Below, piece after piece: positions 12,441-23,619 of a stretch of 64,000 bases of DNA. A program made the translations under genes and the position numbers. Each line of letters starts with the position of its first letter. Position 1 is the first letter of the stretch. The notes beneath the pieces are model-generated. The model was given only the letters and a program-made list of their open reading frames with translations. It was not told the origin of the DNA and did not search any database. Origin of the DNA: Loxodes magnus (Eukaryota > Ciliophora > Karyorelictea > Loxodida > Loxodidae); the NCBI GenBank assembly GCA_946699065.1, contig CAMPDV010000358.1, forward strand, positions 248,001 to 312,000, read 5' to 3'.

Positions 12441-12518
12441 TTGCCGAAAGGCAACTAATTTGAATTAATTAGTAAAAAATGTTTTTAATTTTATAGCTTC
12501 GGCTGAGCTTTAAAATTA
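12441..12518 (+). other. Two 3' hairpins after the 11.6-kb unit
   Basis: TTGCC-GAAA-GGCAA (12441-12454) is a five-pair stem with a GNRA-type loop. At 12486-12518, TAATTTTA pairs with TAAAATTA and AGC with GCT around a nine-base loop containing TTCG. They probably mark the 3' end of a mobile unit. Confidence 0.6.
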
Positions 12519-13178
12519 CAATCTCATAAATATCAAGAAATTATTTACAAATAAAATTTCGCTTAATTGAGCACTTTCTTTATATATTTTATTGTTCAAC
12601 TCAAAAAGTTTTTTAATAAGTCATTATATATAATCCTCTCATCTTATTTTTTTTCTTATATAATATAAATTATATAGAGCAAAACTAATTATATAATTAA
12701 ATGCATCTAACTCTATTTTTTGTTTAAATTTTCTTGGATCAGATCTTTATTAAACATTTAATAAAATTTTATTTAGTAAAACATATAAAATTAAATAACT
12801 ATTTTTTATTCCAAAATTGATTATGATTAAAATATTTTGCTATCAAAGTTTATTTTAATCTTTTTCTATTTAGTTAAGGTATATCAATTCTAAATAAAAC
12901 TTCTTTAATATTTTAACTCTTATTTTTGATTAATTTTCTCTATGTTTAATTATCCTTGGCAATTAAAATTATTTTTATTATAATAGATTTTATCTAAGTT
13001 GTTATAGTAATATTTATCTTAATAACTCATTTAAAAGACTAGCTAACTACCTCTTTAGGAGTATGAGAGGTTTGCTAGATCATTAATTATCTAATTCAAT
13101 CAATTTAAAAAACAGTAACATTCAAAATTTTTATTTTCTAGGAATATGATTTGTCTATAAAATTTGAGATTTTTGAGT

Positions 13179-13628
13179 ATGAAGAAAGATGCTAATATTT
13201 ATTTAAAAGCTTCTTTTAAGCAAATATAATAAGAAGATATAAGAGATAAAATTAAATTACCGAAAGTTGCATCATTCTTAGTTAAAACTGTTTAAATTTA
13301 TCTATCAAAATCTATATGCAATTTGTAAGAGTTTGGTGGTTCAGATTTTTTTGCTTTCCCAAATTTTATTTTTAATTGCGGAGTCAAACATAACTTGGAA
13401 AATCTTCTTAACTTGAATTTATTTACTCTTTAGCTGGATAATTATTAAAAATTCATTTAATATGGTAACAATAACTTTTTAAAAAGAATCAAATATTTTA
13501 ATGTTATTAATTTGCTTCTAGGAAAAACTCTTACGAACTTCCTTCCCTATAAACTTACTATGAATGTAGCATAAGCACATACTCTATAAAAATAGAATGG
13601 AAAAATAAGCTTCTGTATTCATAAGTGA
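13179..13628 (+). CDS. Hypothetical leucine-rich protein, 149 aa
   Basis: Uninterrupted ciliate-code frame from ATG 13179 to TGA 13626-13628. The start is the first Met of the frame. The N-terminal third is charged and helical-looking (Lys-Gln-Ile-Gln-Gln-Glu-Asp-Ile-Arg-Asp). The middle has Leu-Glu-Asn-Leu-Leu-Asn-Leu-Asn-Leu, which looks like part of a leucine-rich repeat. Cys, Gly and Pro occur at levels expected of coding DNA. Frames at 14.05-14.5 kb may be a continuation or a second copy. Family unknown. Confidence 0.4.
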
Positions 13629-14050
13629 CTTGCTGGTTATTCTGCTAATTGAGCACTAAAATGACTGCATTTGCAAATCGAAAAATTAAAATTTTCTTTC
13701 TTTTTGATTTCTGAGGAGTTACTTAGGAATTATTTAATGGAGCTGATTTCAATAGTACTGTTTTATTTATAATTATAATTATAACTATAATTAATAACTT
13801 ATACATGCTATTTTCACTTCTATTATTTTATTAGCTTCTAAATAATTTGGATATTTCAGATTTAAGGTAAAAATTTATCAAGATAAAACTAAAAATTTTC
13901 TTAAGATTTTCAGCCTCTAATATTAATAGTAAAGATTAACTAAATATATCTATAAGCAAAAAATAAAGCAAGTTTTAATTTAGCGATGAGAATAAAATTA
14001 ATATTGCTGTATATTGATGAATATTTTTTAGGGCTTTCAGAATGTAAAAT

Positions 14051-14506
14051 TTAAAATTTTTTAAATATTTTGATAATAATCTATCTTATAAACATTTAGA
14101 TTTATCAATATTCTCTAGAGCTTAAGCATTTTAATTCTTAATACCTCATATAAATCCTCTAATTAATGTTAAGAATGAAAAAATTGTTAGCATTGACTTA
14201 TCTATTTGACAGAAATTGAGAGAGCATAAATAAAACTTGATTGATCCTTCAATTGAAGTTAAACTTATTTAATTATTATAGTTTCCAATCTTGATTAAAG
14301 GAGTATAGAAATTTAGTCCTTTTATGTACTTTAGATGTTAAAACTCAGGAAATTAGAAAAGCTATTAGTTCATTAATATCTATAATAAATATTAAAAGGG
14401 AATTTTATTTTTATTGTTAATAAATGCAACTCATAAAGTTATCTCTATTTTAATTAGAATGCTTAAAATTATAAATATATTTAAATAAATTAAATATTTT
14501 AAATGA
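14051..14506 (+). pseudogene. Leucine-rich coding-like frame with one TGA
   Basis: The frame from 14051 to TGA 14504-14506 is broken only by TGA 14207-14209. The first part reads Asn-Leu-Ser-Tyr-Lys-His-Leu-Asp-Leu-Ser and Ile-Val-Ser-Ile-Asp-Leu-Ser-Ile, LRR-like in spacing. It lies 420 bp downstream of the 149-residue frame on the same strand, so both may derive from one gene. Confidence is low because frames this long occur by chance. Confidence 0.3.
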
Positions 14507-15719
14507 TATATCTATAGTTAAAAGAGTAAAATAATTAAAAATCATCTTTAAATATTTAGTAGATTAAGAAAACTTTAATGTAGACTATCAAAATATGTTC
14601 AATGATAGTTTAAATTTTATTTAGAATAAATTATAAAAATATTCATTAAAGATGAAAAAATAAAGAAATATTAAACTTTTAATTCTTAATTAACTTATTC
14701 TTTTCAAATATATTTTTAAAATGTATAAAATACTCTAATATTTATAATTAATTTAATTTAATTTAATTTTAACTTTTGGCCTCTATAAAACAAAAGTAAA
14801 TCATTTTTTATTAATTTTCATATATATAATAAGTGTCTATTCTTAGAAATTATATTCATCAAATTTTATTATTTTTAATATGTTTAAGCCCTTAAAGTTA
14901 GCTTTTTAAGATGCTTATTTTTAAATTTGTATTAATTTATATAATATTTGCTTTTACATTTAGGAAAATGCTTTAAAATAATTAATAAATACTAAATAAA
15001 AAATCACTAAAACAAGCAACTAAAAGAATTCTTAAAAAGTTGTAGATTTTAGTCTTATAATATAAATATTTATAATAGTAATTCTAACAATAATCATATC
15101 TTATTAAAAGATAAATTAAATTATAAAAAATTAATTATTAGATTAATATTACTTGGAGGTTACTCCATCCTTATGTATATGAATAGAAGGTTTTATTATA
15201 AAATAAAATATTATATATCTCTTTTAAACTAATAATGATTAAATCTTCATAATTTAAAATATTTTAACTAATAGCTTAGTTCTAAAATAAAAGCTTTATG
15301 TATCATTTCTAATGTCTATTTATATAGCTCCTTTAAAATTTTTGATTTCGCAAGTAGATTAATCAAAGATAAATTTCTTAATTTTTAACAGATAAATTTT
15401 AAAAGTGTTGTATAGTTGCTTCATTTATAAAATTTAAAAGATAATCTATTAAACTTAAGTGAAAACTAAATAAGCTTCTAACTTATAATAAATTTAACTA
15501 AATTAAAACTTTTATTATTTTTTGTTTTGAATATGATATCAACTCTAGTCCTTATTTTTATAATAAAGTTAAAAATTATTATAATTATAATTATAATTTA
15601 TCGGTTGGGGAACTTACGCAATTAATATGAATTTATTAAATAAGTAAGCTGAATCGCATAAAATAAAAAAAGAAAGGTAAGATTATTAACGCTAATATAA
15701 TTATTTTGTTTCCAATTAT
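14507..15719. other. AT-rich stretch, no gene recognised
   Basis: Low-complexity A/T sequence with short TTAAT and TATAA repeats. I see nothing codable. Confidence 0.4.
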
Positions 15720-15943
15720 TAAATAAATTTCTATTAATTTAGTTACTTATACATTTTTAAATTTCTAGATAATTTTAAAAGGATATTTAATATTTAGTAT
15801 ACATTTATATACTAAATGTAAAGTTTTTCTAGTTTAAGATAAATTTTATTTTTTCTTTTATAAATTTAATTTTAAGCAAAACATGTTATAAAAGTCTTTA
15901 ATCGCTTGTTAGCAAATTTTCCAATACATAAAATAAAAATATA

Positions 15944-15959
15944 TATAGAGTTTAATAAT
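15944..15959. repeat. Target-site duplication of the 16-kb gag retroposon, copy 1
   Basis: TATAGAGTTTAATAAT, repeated exactly at 16867-16882. A single copy (reverse complement) at 42313-42328 is the empty site. Confidence 0.9.
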
Positions 15960-15978
15960 TTTATAATTTGATTTAAAT

Positions 15979-16009
15979 GTTTCGCAGCAGTCTACGTCAC
16001 CGCCGCGTA
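15979..16009 (-). other. 3' hairpin of the 16-kb gag retroposon
   Basis: In minus-strand RNA, CGCGGCGGU (16007-15999) pairs with ACUGCUGCG (15991-15983) over nine pairs, two of them G-U. In the opposite strand the same two positions are A-C mismatches. The structure is therefore that of the gag-sense transcript. It overlaps the stop codon. Confidence 0.75.
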
Positions 16010-16851
16010 AAATAAGTTTGTAAAAAGTTTTCTTGGTTTATGTCTTGTTTTCTCTTCCTTGGTCCTATTTACATTTCTTGTTTTCCCTTCTTCCGTATTA
16101 TTAAGGTTCTTGTTTCACCACTTCTTTGATTCCATCTTTTTTAATATATATTCCCCTCTGCGCTACAATAGAGCATTTCTCTTTCTTTCTTTTCTCTTAT
16201 CCAATATTCTCTTTTGTATTCCTGGAATTTCCTACATTTCCTATATAGGTGTCTATAGCTACCACAGAAATAGCATTTCTTCTTAATTCTTTTCTCTCTT
16301 GTCATTTTGATTACTTGCTCTTCTTCAATGTCCAATTTCTCTATCTTAGGAATTTCTTGCATTTGGCTCTGGCTCTAGATTATTTGCTTGTTCTGCTCTT
16401 GAATCGTCTTTATTGAGTCATTTATATGTTTCATTTGTTCCTGTTGGTGTTTCCAGATGTTGTCGAGCTCCCTTTCCCAGTTTGCCATTCGGAGCTCTCT
16501 TGTATCCTGCTGCTCAATCAGGTTCATTAGTTTCGTATTTTCCCTTTTAAGCTTCTTTACCTCTTGCTAGAGGCTTAGTACTACTTTAATGAGTTGCTCC
16601 ACGCTCATTTGTCCGGAAGGATAGACTTCCGATGTCTCCTAATGTAGAGCAGACTTAGGTTGTTTCCTTGGCTTCTCCTAAGATGCCGGGGTAAGTTCGT
16701 TGCTTTTCCTAGTCTGTTAGTACTCTTCCCTGGTTTGTGCTCCTGATAGATGAGATTCTTGCTACTTGACAGGGCTCTGGGTTATTTCGTTTTCTGGTTT
16801 CCTCTCCTATTTCTTGGAGGTGGTGTAGAAACCTTTCTTTAAGCCTTCCAT
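15997..16851 (-). CDS. Gag-like zinc-knuckle protein, 284 aa, intact
   Basis: Intact frame in the ciliate code, ATG 16851 to TGA 15999-15997. The start is supported by the shared N-terminus Lys-Lys-Gly-Phe-Tyr-Thr-Thr-Ser, also found at 36.1 kb and, with Phe for Tyr, at 51.9 kb. Residues 10-80 are Ser/Thr/Pro/Gln-rich. Residues 83-165 form a probable coiled coil beginning Glu-Gln-Leu-Ile-Lys-Val-Val-Leu. Residues 193-206 are a CCHC knuckle (Cys193, Cys196, His201, Cys206), and a basic tail follows. The family role would be coating the element's RNA as an ORF1/Gag protein; this is inferred. In the standard code only a 73-residue internal piece is visible. It is the longest intact gag frame in the window. 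Confidence 0.75.
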
Positions 16852-16866
16852 TTTCAATTTTTTTTT

Positions 16867-16882
16867 TATAGAGTTTAATAAT
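16867..16882. repeat. Target-site duplication of the 16-kb gag retroposon, copy 2
   Basis: Exact partner of 15944-15959, on the 5' side of the minus-strand element. Confidence 0.9.
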
Positions 16883-17189
16883 AGAAGTAATTTAAAATAA
16901 AAAGAAATAAAATAATTAAACTTATACAACATATTTATAATAGAAGCTAATAAACTAAAAGAATAAAAGAGTATCTTTAGCATAAGATGGAAATAAGGAG
17001 TAAAATGAAGAATTGCAACAGTACAATTTTAACAAAAATATATTAAAAACAATAAAAATAAATAAAAATCTTAAAAACTTAAATAAGTAAACAAAGATAC
17101 TGAAGAAAAATCAAATAAAAAATATTAAAACTTTAAAATATTAAATTAACTAAAACTGGCAGAATAATTTAAACTAAAAAAACATGGAA

Positions 17190-17726
17190 AAAATTATTCA
17201 AACTTTTGTCGTTTTGAAATATTTGAAAATAACATGCCTCTCGCAGGATAATTTTAGAAATCATTAAGAAAAAAGTTTATTAATTTTATACTATCCTTCT
17301 TAACTATAAAATAATTAATCATATATGAAACATTTAGATTATCATCAAAGAAAACAAGATGTATTATCTTACAATCTTAAATAAAATCTAGAATTATAAA
17401 TTAAAAATCTCTAAAGTGAAGTCATAGTTAAAGCAAAAAATAATTATAATTAATGTGCTGAATTAGAAAAGTAATAAACTTATACTGAATATTTTCCCTT
17501 TTTAAAGGGAAAATTTTAATTTAAAATTAGTCTGAAATAGATAAAAAGGAATCTTCTAGTGAAGATTCTGATCTCTAAAAAATTTAGATATTAGTGTTTG
17601 GAATGTGATTAAGAATTTACAAAAATAAAAAGGTTAGAATGTCGTAAATTAGAAGTTTAAAATATAAAATATTAAAATTATCTATATTTTCATTATATCT
17701 CCTTAAATTTAATCAAATTCTTTTGA
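17190..17726 (+). pseudogene. C2H2 zinc-finger family protein, copy 3 (fragment)
   Basis: From 17,235 to TGA 17724-17726 one frame of 163 codons matches the finger and post-finger regions of copies 1 and 4. Shared features are a finger remnant ending Lys-His-Leu-Asp-Tyr-His, then Val-Lys-Ala-Lys-Asn-x-Tyr and Glu-Tyr-Phe-Pro-Phe. The first two fingers have lost Cys residues (Tyr-Pro-Ser in place of Cys-x-x-Cys). A third finger start Tyr-Gln-Cys-Leu-Glu-Cys survives near 17,590. The 5' part of the region was split by the gag insertion. Non-functional as a zinc protein. Confidence 0.6.
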
Positions 17727-18195
17727 AAAAAGTGTGGAAGAACTTTGTCTTATGAATTTTTAATTTTTCCAACTTTTTATCCCATTTTAGGCTGACAAAT
17801 CTTTCGTATATATTATATATGCTATTAATTTTAAACAAAAATAATGATTTTTTGTAATAAAGTTTGCTTATATCCTTATTTTTAAGAATAGATAACTATT
17901 CCTTTAAAAAATAAAAATATATAAAGAAAAAGTTAATTCCATTTGAAAAGCTCCAAATTTAAAAATGTTATATATCTCTATAAAATTTTAATTAAAGTAT
18001 TAGACTGATTTCAACATTTTTAGATGCAATAATTAAATTTAATGTTTTTATTTAAGATTTTTAGCTTTAAAGATACTAATAATCTATTTAAATAAGCTAT
18101 TCATTTTTATTAAAATTTTATCATTTGGAATTTAATTTAATATGAATGATCTGTCTTTAAATTTTATAATTATAATTAAATTTCTATTCTCTTTT

Positions 18196-19905
18196 TATAT
18201 AGAGTCACTAATTTTTCAAATATTTTAAAACTTCCTAAAGATATTTAATAGCTTGATTGAAAAAGAGTTAGATTATTTATTTTCCAAAAGGTGCATAGTA
18301 TTAATTATATAGTCGTTAATCATACTTTAAATATCTATATATATTCTTTTATATTTGTATTATAATTGTAAGTATTCTCATTAATTTTATAAGCTTATGC
18401 ATTTGCTATCATTAAAATATTTTAAGTTCTATTTTATAATAATTTTATAACTTAAAATATCTATTGGCTTAAAATAAAAAAATAGATAAGATGGAAAGAA
18501 TATGCAAAGATTTTCTTGCTCCTAAAAATTAGGAATAAGTTACGTATTAAGGTTATCAGAACAAGGAAAAACTAATAAAGAAAACCGTTCTCTAAATTGA
18601 TTCTTATCCCAGAAGAGAGAATCCTAGGAAATAGATCAAAAATATTTTGCCCAAAAATTCTCTAATCTTACTAATGAATAGCAAATAAGTTATATTAGTG
18701 ATTAAAATAATGTTGGACTTGCATTAAAAGTTTAAGAAACTAAAGAAAGACAATAAAAACTAATAAAAAAGATTGAAATAACAGAACTAGTAGAATCGAG
18801 ACTCATATATCAGGAAAGAGACTAAATACTTTCTAGAATATATTGCATAAATTTATAGATAGAAACAGGCATAATTGGGAAAATAATAGAAAGAATATAG
18901 GGAAATCAGAAAAAGATATAACACCATAAGGAACTAAAAGAACAAAAAAGCAACTTAATATTAATAGGAGTAAAGATGAAATTTTAAAAAATTACTAATT
19001 CTATGCACCCAGAGAAAATGACTAAATAAATTGTGAAGAAATTCTATTTCTGCAGAAGCGAAAAAACTTTTACCAACAGTCCCAACTTTTATAGAAAAGA
19101 CTTAAAGTATTTGTAAGAAAAGTACTAACTAGAAAATTAAAAAAAATCATAATATTATAGAAGAAATTCTTCTCATTCCAGGGAATTATATTCAAGAAGA
19201 AATGGACACCTGATCCAGATTTAAGATAGCAGAAAAATTAAAGTGGAGAGTAGGGTAGTCCGGGCCGCTGAGAGAAATTGGTTACTCGGAAATTATGTCG
19301 AAAATTCCAGAATAAGAGCAAAAATTCTACATTTAACGTATATAAATACTAGACAGTGAACTTGACTGGAAAAAGATTCATCAATAAAAAAGGATTAAAT
19401 CAGCATGAATAAATATGTCTTAATCAAGAAAAGTAAAAAAGACGTCAGACTTCAGGAAGGAATTCTTCGAGGTTCCAAGGAAGTAATAATTTAAAACGCA
19501 GCATAATTACGAGGAGGTCAAAAAGCAACAGAAAACTACATTACGCTGCAATGAAACCAACCTCGAAGGTGAAACTGAGGATATAGTTGAATCCGTTCTC
19601 CACCAAGAGTCTCAGGATTTAATAATTTTGGATAGAAGAATATGTAACAACTCATTAAGGCAATGCTGGTCTACTATTTCTTAGATGTCATTTTTTAAAT
19701 ATATATTAAATAAAAAATAGCAGATTATAATAAATTACCATGGCAAATTTCCATCTTCACTTTTTTCATTTTTACGAAGTTCTCACATTATAATACTTCC
19801 TATAGTTTTATTGCTTCTAAATTAGTACAAAAAATAATTTTAAATAAATAAATAAAGAAAATATAAAATAAAGGACATATTCTAAAGTTAAATGATTTTA
19901 TAATA
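18196..19905 (+). repeat. 1.7-kb gag-like repeat, copy k1
   Basis: Aligns in direct orientation with 53,985-55,690 along its whole length, through about 295 bp upstream of the ATG, the coding part and some 240 bp downstream. Many small indels separate the copies, so the duplication is old. No terminal repeats were seen. Confidence 0.75.
18491..19657 (+). pseudogene. Gag-like protein with degenerate zinc knuckle (k1)
   Basis: ATG 18491 opens 162 codons to TGA 18977-18979, but alignment with the sister copy shows that several frameshifts were needed to reach the present sequence. Around 19,040 the product reads Lys-Lys-Phe-Tyr-Phe-Cys-Arg-Ser. This lines up with the knuckle of the 16-kb Gag (Lys-Lys-Cys-Tyr-Phe-Cys-Gly-Ser), with first Cys to Phe, His to Thr and last Cys to Ser. 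After about 19,450 a frame with Gln-Asn-Ala-Ala-Gln-Leu-Arg-Gly-Gly is shared with k2. It is a relative of the gag family with a longer C-terminal part, now decayed. Confidence 0.55.
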
Positions 19906-20586
19906 AAAATAAAAATATTTTATTAGATTAAGTTATATTAGATAATTGTATAAGCTGTAAACTTTATATTTATAAATTATTATTTTATTCAATTTTTAAT
20001 TTTAATATTCCCTTAAATATTTTTAGTAATTGTTGAATTAATTAATAGACTTAATATCAAATGCTTAGATATTTTTGTTAATATGTATATTTCAATGATA
20101 TAAGTTAGATTTTATAATCTGAAAGTTGTTAATTAGATAATTAAATGAAGGATAGGTATTTTAATATTATTTGATGTTTAATAAACCTAAAATAACTAAA
20201 TCTAATGAATAAAAAATTAAAATTTTAGTATTGAATAATTTTAAAAAGCTTAATAGCTAGATAATGAAAAGACTATCTATTTATTTTTATAGAATAAATC
20301 TTTATTTTAAATTAATTCATCAATTTCTTAGCATTTATTATATTTTTCACTATACAATAATGTTTTTAAAAGAAATGCTGTATATTGTATTACAATTAAG
20401 AGAATTTATAAAAGTTTTCTCTTAATTTTAAAGAAAATTTATTTATATTTTATTAATTAGGATAAACATAAAATTTCTAAATAATAAAAGAGATAAATTT
20501 TTGAAAGCTATTTAAATTAAATTTTATAAAGCAAGGTATATGATAATATTTAAACTAAAATTTTAAATATTTTAAGAGAAACAAAA

Positions 20587-20658
20587 TAGCGAGGAGTAGT
20601 TTCGATCTACCGACCTCTGGGTTATGGGCCCAGCGCGCTTCCACTGCGCTACCCCGCT
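20587..20658 (-). tRNA. Initiator tRNA-Met (CAT)
   Basis: A 72-nt cloverleaf on the minus strand. Initiator hallmarks are all visible: first pair A1-U72, three G-C pairs in the anticodon stem (CTGGG CCCATAA CCCAG), and a T loop reading AUCGAAA with A54 and A60 in place of TPsiC. Acceptor stem AGCGGGG pairs with CCTCGCT with one G-U; the discriminator is A. No intron. A run of four T (20586-20583 in minus sense) follows immediately and should terminate polymerase III. The gene decodes AUG for translation initiation. It is the only canonical RNA gene found in the window. Confidence 0.97.
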
Positions 20659-22620
20659 GATTAAAATAATACTTAAACCTCTAATAAATAGTTTACAGGG
20701 AAATTATAAAAATATATTAAAAGCAATCTTAAGTTTTAAGCTTTATTATTATTTATTAATTATTTCATTTATAAATTAAAAACTTAATCTTATAATTTCT
20801 AAAATTAATTTGTTTAACATTATATTTATTTATCAAAGGAAGCTTGCTTATGAGACCAAGATTGAAACGAATTTTAACACATTTTTGACTTTACTATAGA
20901 GGCTTATTTTAATAATTTTTAATAATATACTTCAGGAAAAGGAAAGAAAAAATAAATTTGATATGCTTAGATTTATGAGAATTAGAATTATCAAGAATCT
21001 TAAATTCAAAAGTAGATAAATTAATCTAAATCTTTCGTAAGGAATTATTGAAGAGAAAATAAGAAATGTTCAAGATGAATAATGAAATTTCAATAAATTC
21101 CTTAAATGAAAGAGAAAAAATTTAATAAATTTAGAGCCATCTTTACAAGAAGAATTAGAGCAAATAGAATGACTGAGTGTTTGAAGAAAATAAAAATTTT
21201 CTTAATCTTAATTTGTATATTAGATTAAACATAATTGCGTGATTAAGTTCCAACGCTATTTATAATATTTTTCAATTTAAACTTTTTGTTTACTAAATAT
21301 TTCTTCTATTCTTATAATTTATAATTGAAAGTATCTATTTCTTTATAATGAGAGAAAATCATTATAAATCTAAAATAACTTAAATTTATCAATTAAGTTA
21401 ATGTTTATCTCACTTCATATATCAGTAACTAATATTAATTTAAATTAAATTTATTAAGATAAAAATAGAAATATCTATTGTTTTAATTTAGCTTTAAATG
21501 AAGGATTAAAAGTAGATAAATTTGAGAAAGGATTATAAAAATAAATTAGAAGAGTAAAGTTTGAATTTAAGACAGTTTATATTAGGATTATTAAGAATTA
21601 AGCTCGGAATATAATTAATAATTTGAAGGTAATTATTTTAATTCAAGCAAATCAATTTCTATATTAATTATTATGCTTAATTTAAGAGAGATGATTCATC
21701 ATTTAGTAACCTTTGCTATAAATACGCTAAGACTCAATATTTAGATCTGATTCTCTGAGAAATAAGTAGGAAAAGGATGAAAAATTCTGTTTAAAAGATA
21801 TAAATTTAAGATGGAATATTTAAGCTTATATCTAGAAGCTTAAAACTTAAATAATCAATAAACAAATAGAAGATACTTAGCTTTTAAATTGTAAAACATT
21901 AATTTTTAGATAAAATTAAAAAATATGTATATTAATATCTAATAATTAAATAATAAATATACTAGTATTAAGTTAGAAATAATTTATGCATATCATATAA
22001 TTATAATTATTCCTTTAGTGATTAAGATATTATTACTTAAATAAAAAATTAAGTTAAATTAAATTAAAAGTTTCATATCTTTTAGCAATAATTTTTTATT
22101 TAAGTTGAAATTATATTGTAATTAATTGTAATTCTATAATTGCAGATATAAGCTAATATTAACTTATAATTATAAAAAATATAAAAGTTAAATATAAATC
22201 AAATGAAGAGTTAATAAGAAATTTAGATTGCTAAGCTACCCTTATTGAGAACAATTCTTAGAGCGAAGGATCATTTGAAATAATATTAATTTTTCGATTA
22301 GTTTGAATTGGGAACGATCAATAAAAAAGATGGGCCAATCTGATTTTTTCGCAAATTTTTTCTCAATGCTGAATTACTTGAGACTTTTATATTTGAATGG
22401 AGGACAAAAAATAAAATTTTATAAGCATTTAAACTTAAAATTTTCAACTTGGAAATAGATTACTTTAGATTGTATAAAGTCTTATTACTTCAAAAGGACT
22501 TGCTTAAAAAATTGTTACTATTATTGCAGGAAACTAAATGAAAAATTAGAATTAAAATGATATTCGCATTGAGAGGCAGTTTTATAAAAAATGAAATATA
22601 GTCAATGGCAAGTATTTCAG
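20659..22620. other. Mostly AT-rich; one weak coding-like frame at 20,946-21,176
   Basis: The frame 20946-21176 (76 codons, one TGA at 20976-20978) is Lys/Glu/Asn-rich with Leu-Glu-Leu-Ser-Arg-Ile-Leu spacing and could be a gene remnant. Nothing else stands out. Confidence 0.3.
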
Positions 22621-23619
22621 ATAAATAAAGATGATAAGCTTTTAATTTGAACAATTAGTTGTCTTAATAAATATCAGTTTATCCTATTTATTTTAAATTT
22701 TATAGATGCTCATTTTTGAATAATTTCCTTTAAAGTTTTAGAGGTAAGAAGCTATCTAATTAATTGATTACATTTATAATTTCTCAAAATATCTAAATGA
22801 ATGAAGCCATAATTTAATAAGCAATCTTAATCATTTTACATTTATTCATTCAATAAATATTCTAACGTATTTTCATGTAAAATATAAAGAATAAGCTAAT
22901 AACTAGGATTTTAATACTCCATAATATATATGAAATAGAGTATATATCTATAATACTTGATATAAAATATTCATCATTGAAATAAAAGAGTTGTATTTAT
23001 ATGAGTAAACTTAAATAATAATAAGTAACTTACATTTAAAAGAATAAATTTAACTGAGATAAATTAATTTTGCTTTATTTAGATTAAGTTGGTATATTCT
23101 TATATTTATTAATCCAATTTACTCCTTATGCAAATATATTTTAAAGATATTTAAAGATCATTAGTCAATTAAAAAATAATTTTAAATTAGATTTGAATCA
23201 TTTTAGAGAATAAAGAGAGCTTAACTAAAAAATATTTAAATTACTTAGATAGTTGATTAAGAGGCAAAATGTGATGATAAAATAAATTAGATATCTTTTA
23301 TTAATTAAAATTTATCATCTAAATTAAATTTATTTAAATTTAAGATTAATTTTTAATTATTCTTTCTTTTAAACATTTTTTGGATTAAAATTCTCTTTAT
23401 TATATTTTTTATTTTTTTAATGCTAAATCTAAAATAACTTATTATAAAAAATTAATCTATATGAGCATGATTTAATTTTTATTTTAGATTAAACTAAGAA
23501 TAAAGATTTGAAGTCAAATATTTATAAATTAAATATGTTTATGATTTAATTAAATTAAAGCAAATAGAGTTATATATCAATTATATTAAGCTTATTACAT
23601 TTATTTTTAATTTTTAAAT

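Larger units (their letters stand above)
15960..16866 (-). mobile_element. Gag-only non-LTR-type retroposon, complete
   Basis: Element of 907 bp flanked by a perfect 16-bp target-site duplication, with an exact empty site in the inverted duplicate (42313-42328). It contains one intact gag-like frame, only a 15-base A-rich leader before its ATG, a strong 3' hairpin and a short A/T tail. It has no LTRs and no reverse transcriptase. This is the organisation of an ORF1-only element that borrows the machinery of a LINE, by analogy with mammalian HAL1. Confidence 0.8.
15720..17726. repeat. Inverted duplicate of 41.4-42.54 kb (zinc-finger copy 3 region)
   Basis: The reverse complement of 42,543 down to about 41,400 matches this interval base for base over long stretches. 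An example is the palindrome around 15,797 with 9-bp arms TTTAGTATA/TATACTAAA. The difference is a 923-bp interruption: the gag retroposon at 15,960-16,866 plus one extra copy of its 16-bp target. Confidence 0.8.

Noticed and set aside
19554..19564. AAACCAACCTC, 11 bases of the Tetrahymena chromosome breakage sequence
   Set aside because: The flanking bases do not match the 15-base consensus, and it lies inside the coding part of repeat k1; chance match.
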